NCBI GenBank assembly: GCA_011053055.1
Contig: DRHT01000031.1
Location: forward strand, 1 to 64,000
Origin: Halopseudomonas sabulinigri
GTDB lineage: Bacteria; Pseudomonadota; Gammaproteobacteria; Pseudomonadales; Pseudomonadaceae
DNA length: 64,000 nucleotides
Direction of reading: 5' to 3'
A program made the position numbers and the translations under genes. The stretch's first letter is position 1. Each line of letters begins with the position of its first letter. Shown here in pieces: positions 61,393 through 64,000 of the stretch. A model generated the notes under the pieces. The model saw only the letters and a list, made by a program, of their open reading frames with translations, ran no database searches and had not been told where the DNA came from.

Positions 61393-61420
61393 CAAAAACG
61401 CCCGGTCAACTGACCGGGCG
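61393..61420 (-). terminator. Terminator between the iron-binding protein and permease genes
   Basis: A perfect 10-bp stem (CGCCCGGTCA with TGACCGGGCG) is followed on the minus strand by a TTTTTG tract. This would let the binding protein be made in excess over the permease. Confidence 0.75.
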
Positions 61421-61466
61421 TTCAGTATATCGACAAATGCCGATCAAGGCTTTGCCGCGAAGCAGA

Positions 61467-62468
61467 TCAGTGCCAGCCTACCCGATCCATCATCATGATG
61501 GCCTCGGCCTGACGACGACCAGCCACTTCAACATTAATGTTATCGGTCTTGAACTCACCCCAAGAAGCGACTTCCGCCGAAGGCGCAACCGACTCATTAG
61601 CAGGGAATTCTTGGTTTACATCAGCAAACACGCGCTGGGCTTCTTCGGTGGTCAGCCACTCGAGGAAGGCAATCGCGCCCTGGCGATGTTTGGCGTAGTG
61701 GGTCACACCGGCGCCAGAGATGTTGACGTGAACACCACGGTCAGCCTGATTCGGCCAGAACAACTTGACCGGCAACTCAGGGTTGGCGACTTCAAGGCGA
61801 CCGAAATAGTAGCTATTGACGATACCCACGTCGCACTGACCAGCGGCAATGGATTGCAGCAGGGCCGTGTCATCAGGAAATACCGGTGTAGCGAGATTAT
61901 TGACCCAGCCCTGCAATACTTCCGTGGTGCGCTCCGGGCCCAGAGTTTCGATCATAGTGCCCGTCAGCGACTGGTTGTACACCTTCTTGGCAGTACGCAA
62001 ACATAAGCGGCCCTGCCATTCGCTATCGGCCAACGCTTCATAAGTACTCAAAGTAGCGGGATCGACACGCTCAGTGGAGTAAGCAATAGTACGCGCGCGC
62101 AGCGATAAACCAGTCCAGTAACCATTGGCAGACCGGTACTGAGCTGGAATATTCGCCTCGATCACATCGGATTTGACCTCACGTAGCACGCCCTGCTGCT
62201 CGGCCTGCCAGAGGTTGCCGGCGTCAACCGTAATCAGCAAGTCGGCCGGAGTATTGGCACCTTCCGCTTTCAAGCGGGCTAGCAACGGCGCTTCGCTGTC
62301 GGTAATGAACTGGATGGTGGTACCGGTCTTTTCGGTATACAGGTCGAATACCGGCTTAATCAGGTGATCCTGGCGGGAAGAATAGACAACCAGTTCTTTG
62401 GCCTGAGCAATACTACCCAGCGTGCTAAGTGCGAGCCCAATGACGGCTGCATTGCGAATCACTGACAT
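61467..62468 (-). CDS. fbpA: Ferric iron-binding periplasmic protein (FbpA/HitA family)
   Basis: 333 residues. The signal peptide [20 protein letters not shown] is cleaved near AQA-KE. The mature start [18 protein letters not shown] and the twin-tyrosine iron-binding region NSYYFGRLE (about residue 205) are typical. It captures ferric iron in the periplasm and hands it to the permease encoded next. A Fur-box-like site lies about 35-60 bp upstream of the start. Complete. Confidence 0.92.
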   Translation of the reverse strand: MSVIRNAAVIGLALSTLGSIAQAKELVVYSSRQDHLIKPVFDLYTEKTGTTIQFITDSEAPLLARLKAEGANTPADLLITVDAGNLWQAEQQGVLREVKSDVIEANIPAQYRSANGYWTGLSLRARTIAYSTERVDPATLSTYEALADSEWQGRLCLRTAKKVYNQSLTGTMIETLGPERTTEVLQGWVNNLATPVFPDDTALLQSIAAGQCDVGIVNSYYFGRLEVANPELPVKLFWPNQADRGVHVNISGAGVTHYAKHRQGAIAFLEWLTTEEAQRVFADVNQEFPANESVAPSAEVASWGEFKTDNINVEVAGRRQAEAIMMMDRVGWH

Positions 62469-62501
62469 GGAAACGCCTCTTGGTCGGAAAAAGAGGCTAG
62501 A

Positions 62502-62527
62502 TGATAATGATTAAGCTTTAGCTTATC
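62502..62527 (-). promoter_or_regulatory. Fur-box-like site upstream of the iron-binding protein gene
   Basis: TGATAATGATTAAGC (62502-62516) matches the first half of the Fur consensus GATAATGATAATC, and the whole site reads as an inverted repeat from TGATAA to TTATCA with a 15-bp spacer. The second half is weak. The gene's role fits iron control. Confidence 0.45.
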
Positions 62528-62548
62528 AATGCATTAGTGTTGCGATTC

Positions 62549-62590
62549 ATTGCACCCCAAGCGTTCGTCAGCGTCGACTTGGTGTGCAAT
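62549..62590. terminator. Long hairpin after the ubiquinone-hydroxylase genes
   Basis: ATTGCACCCCAA and TTGGTGTGCAAT pair at 11 of 12 positions, with an 18-base loop. A second hairpin, GCCCTGA (62593-62599) with TCAGGGC (62610-62616), spans the stop codon of the upstream hydroxylase gene. Neither has a clear T tract. They probably end the ubi transcript. Confidence 0.45.
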
Positions 62591-62609
62591 ACGCCCTGAC
62601 CTATCGCGA

Positions 62610-63863
62610 TCAGGGCCGTGCCAGCGACGGTAACTCGCCAGTCAGCCCCATGGCACGCCGCATGACTTGCGCTTTGACGAGGGGCGTCTGATCGAACAAC
62701 GTCATACCCGCATTACGCAGCCAGCGCAGCGGGAGGGCTTGCGCATGAAACAGCCTTTCAAAACCTTCCATTGCAGCCATCACTGCCAAGTTGCTGCCCA
62801 TCCGCGCGCGCTCGTAGCGCTGCAGCACCGTCAGCTCGGCCAGGCTTTCGCCGCGCTCCAGCGCTGCATGCAGCACATCGCTGAGCTCCGCGGCATCAAG
62901 AAACCCCAGGTTCACGCCCTGCCCCGCCAACGGATGAATGCTGTGCGCGGCATCACCCACCAACACCAGCCCCGGCATAGCATATTGCTTGGCGTGCCGC
63001 TGGCGCAGCGGGATGCAGACTCGACGATCCGCCGAGAGCACTGGTCCCAACCGAGACTCGAGCGCCTCGGTTAATGCCGCGCAGAAGGCAACATCATCCA
63101 GCGCCATCATCGCGTCTGCCCGCTGTGGCAGCAAAGACCAGACGATTGAGCAGAAATGCTTCTCGCCCTTCGAGGGCAGCGGCAAAAAGGCCAGTGGGCC
63201 GCTGGGCAGAAAACGCTGCCAAGCGGTGTGCTGATGCGATTCGGACAACTCCACCGTGGTCACTAGTGCGTGATGCAGGTAATCCCACTCACGCATGGCA
63301 AAACCTGCTAGTTCGCGCAGCCGAGATCGCGCTCCGTCTGCCGCTATCACCAGAGGTGCACGCAGTCGCTGTCCGTCGGTGCCGTCCAGCCGCCAACCGG
63401 TGTCTTCACGCACCAGACCTTGCACAGTGACCTTTGGCAGCAGGGTTACGCGGCTGGCGGTAAGTTGCTGCAGCAGGGCATTTTGCACCTGATAATTTTC
63501 AACAATATGCCCGAGCCGAGACTCACCCAACGACTGCGCATCGAAATGCACTTCACCCGTACCCTCTGCGTCCCACACGCACATGCTGCGATAGCCAGCG
63601 CCTGCACCTGTCGGCAGTCGCTGCCAAGCGCCCAACGATTTGAGAATTTGCTCGGATGCAGCGCTGAGCGCGCTGACGCGCGGATCAAATCCGGAGGCTG
63701 TGGTTGGCGCTGGAATGGACTCCAACGGCTGACTGTCCAACAGGCCAATGCGTAAACGGGTATCGGCCATGGCACAGGCCAACGCAGAACCCACCATGCC
63801 GGCACCCACAATCAATAGGTCGAAATCCTGTGTTGAGCCTGGCTGCTGCGCTGCTGTACTCAT
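62610..63863 (-). CDS. FAD-dependent ubiquinone-biosynthesis hydroxylase (UbiH/VisC family)
   Basis: 417 residues of the UbiH/UbiI/UbiF/VisC FAD monooxygenase family. The Rossmann motif is LLIVGAGMVGSALACAMA near residue 17. The motif VGDAAHSIHPLAGQGVNLG near residue 300 binds FAD, and VIAADGARSRLRE is the third signature. It most likely hydroxylates a ring position in ubiquinone synthesis; which of UbiI or UbiF cannot be settled. The start overlaps the preceding ubiH-like gene by 4 bp, as in PAO1 the visC-like gene lies near ubiH. Complete. Confidence 0.88.
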   Translation of the reverse strand: MSTAAQQPGSTQDFDLLIVGAGMVGSALACAMADTRLRIGLLDSQPLESIPAPTTASGFDPRVSALSAASEQILKSLGAWQRLPTGAGAGYRSMCVWDAEGTGEVHFDAQSLGESRLGHIVENYQVQNALLQQLTASRVTLLPKVTVQGLVREDTGWRLDGTDGQRLRAPLVIAADGARSRLRELAGFAMREWDYLHHALVTTVELSESHQHTAWQRFLPSGPLAFLPLPSKGEKHFCSIVWSLLPQRADAMMALDDVAFCAALTEALESRLGPVLSADRRVCIPLRQRHAKQYAMPGLVLVGDAAHSIHPLAGQGVNLGFLDAAELSDVLHAALERGESLAELTVLQRYERARMGSNLAVMAAMEGFERLFHAQALPLRWLRNAGMTLFDQTPLVKAQVMRRAMGLTGELPSLARP

Positions 63864-64000
63864 CCTTTCAACCCCATGGCCTGACGCGCGAAGACGGTTT
63901 TCAAGGGCGAGACTATGTCCATCCCCAATAGTCCAAGGTTGCGCCCGGCAGTCAACACCGGTCGCTGATTGCTAAACAGCCGCGTTAACCAGTCGCTCAA
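63860..64000 (-). CDS. ubiH: C-terminal end of a UbiH-like hydroxylase, running off the right edge
   Basis: The last 46 codons of a gene that extends beyond the window. The end reads WLTRLFSNQRP, ARQAMGLKG and stop, with GRNLGLLGMD between them, matching the C-terminus of UbiH-family FAD monooxygenases (2-polyprenyl-6-methoxyphenol hydroxylase). The TGA stop (63862-63860) overlaps the ATG of the next gene (63863-63861), so translation is coupled. By context this is ubiH. The catalytic part is not seen. Confidence 0.75.
   Translation of the reverse strand: MSDWLTRLFSNQRPVLTAGRNLGLLGMDIVSPLKTVFARQAMGLKG

Overview
The window reads as chromosomal DNA of a Pseudomonas-like gammaproteobacterium; a marine Pseudomonas or Halopseudomonas relative fits best, because a 'marine' class sortase pair sits beside ordinary Pseudomonas housekeeping genes. 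From memory of the PAO1 map, two syntenic blocks are recognisable. One is the PA5204-PA5223 type: secretion ATPase, CYTH-CHAD, DUF47, Pit, argE, argA, gcvTHP, ferric ABC transporter and ubiH region. The other is the PA0335-PA0353 type: HAD, rppH, ptsP, lgt, thyA, folA, ilvD. Here the second block and further genes lie inside the first. No rRNA, tRNA or CRISPR array was found.

Region 1 (1-14.2 kb) is the accessory, surface-interaction part and is read entirely on the minus strand. A contact-dependent growth inhibition locus, cdiB-cdiA-cdiI, occupies 1.2-11.0 kb. Just downstream of cdiI lies a RAYT (Y1/HUH) transposase bracketed by inverted 13-bp repeats, together with a degenerate array of 11-bp period. 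Beyond it is a 35-bp scrap of cdiA toxin-module sequence, followed by the first nine codons of a gene that leaves the window. This looks like the start of an orphan toxin/immunity array. Upstream of cdiB are a lipoprotein alpha/beta hydrolase and an unusual von Willebrand A autotransporter.

Region 2 (14.5-40 kb) is mostly core metabolism and regulation. It holds a PilB/GspE-like ATPase, a CYTH-CHAD triphosphatase, DUF47-Pit phosphate transport, argE, argA, ilvD, a GGDEF protein with a decayed EAL domain, the lgt-thyA-folA overlapping operon, a TauE/SafE exporter, an NRDE protein, rppH-ptsP, a HAD phosphatase, rlmI, an HDOD protein, a GcvR-like ACT protein, an encapsulin-type ferritin without an encapsulin gene, and trkH-trkA potassium uptake.

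Region 3 (40-50 kb) has tspO with a hormone-sensitive-lipase-like hydrolase, trmK, a DUF6482 protein, an SDR enzyme, a MarR-HlyD-DUF2955 efflux operon with two SlyA-type operators, two small membrane proteins and mgtE. Region 4 (50.3-55 kb) is a VIT/vWA sortase substrate, its class GN sortase and the creBC two-component pair in one orientation, with no creD. Region 5 (55-64 kb) is the gcvTHP operon, ferric-iron binding protein and permease genes with a Fur-box-like site, and the end of a ubiquinone hydroxylase pair. The strongest candidates for new biology are the CDI toxin/immunity pair with its orphan scrap and repeat-bracketed element, and the sortase-CreBC cluster.
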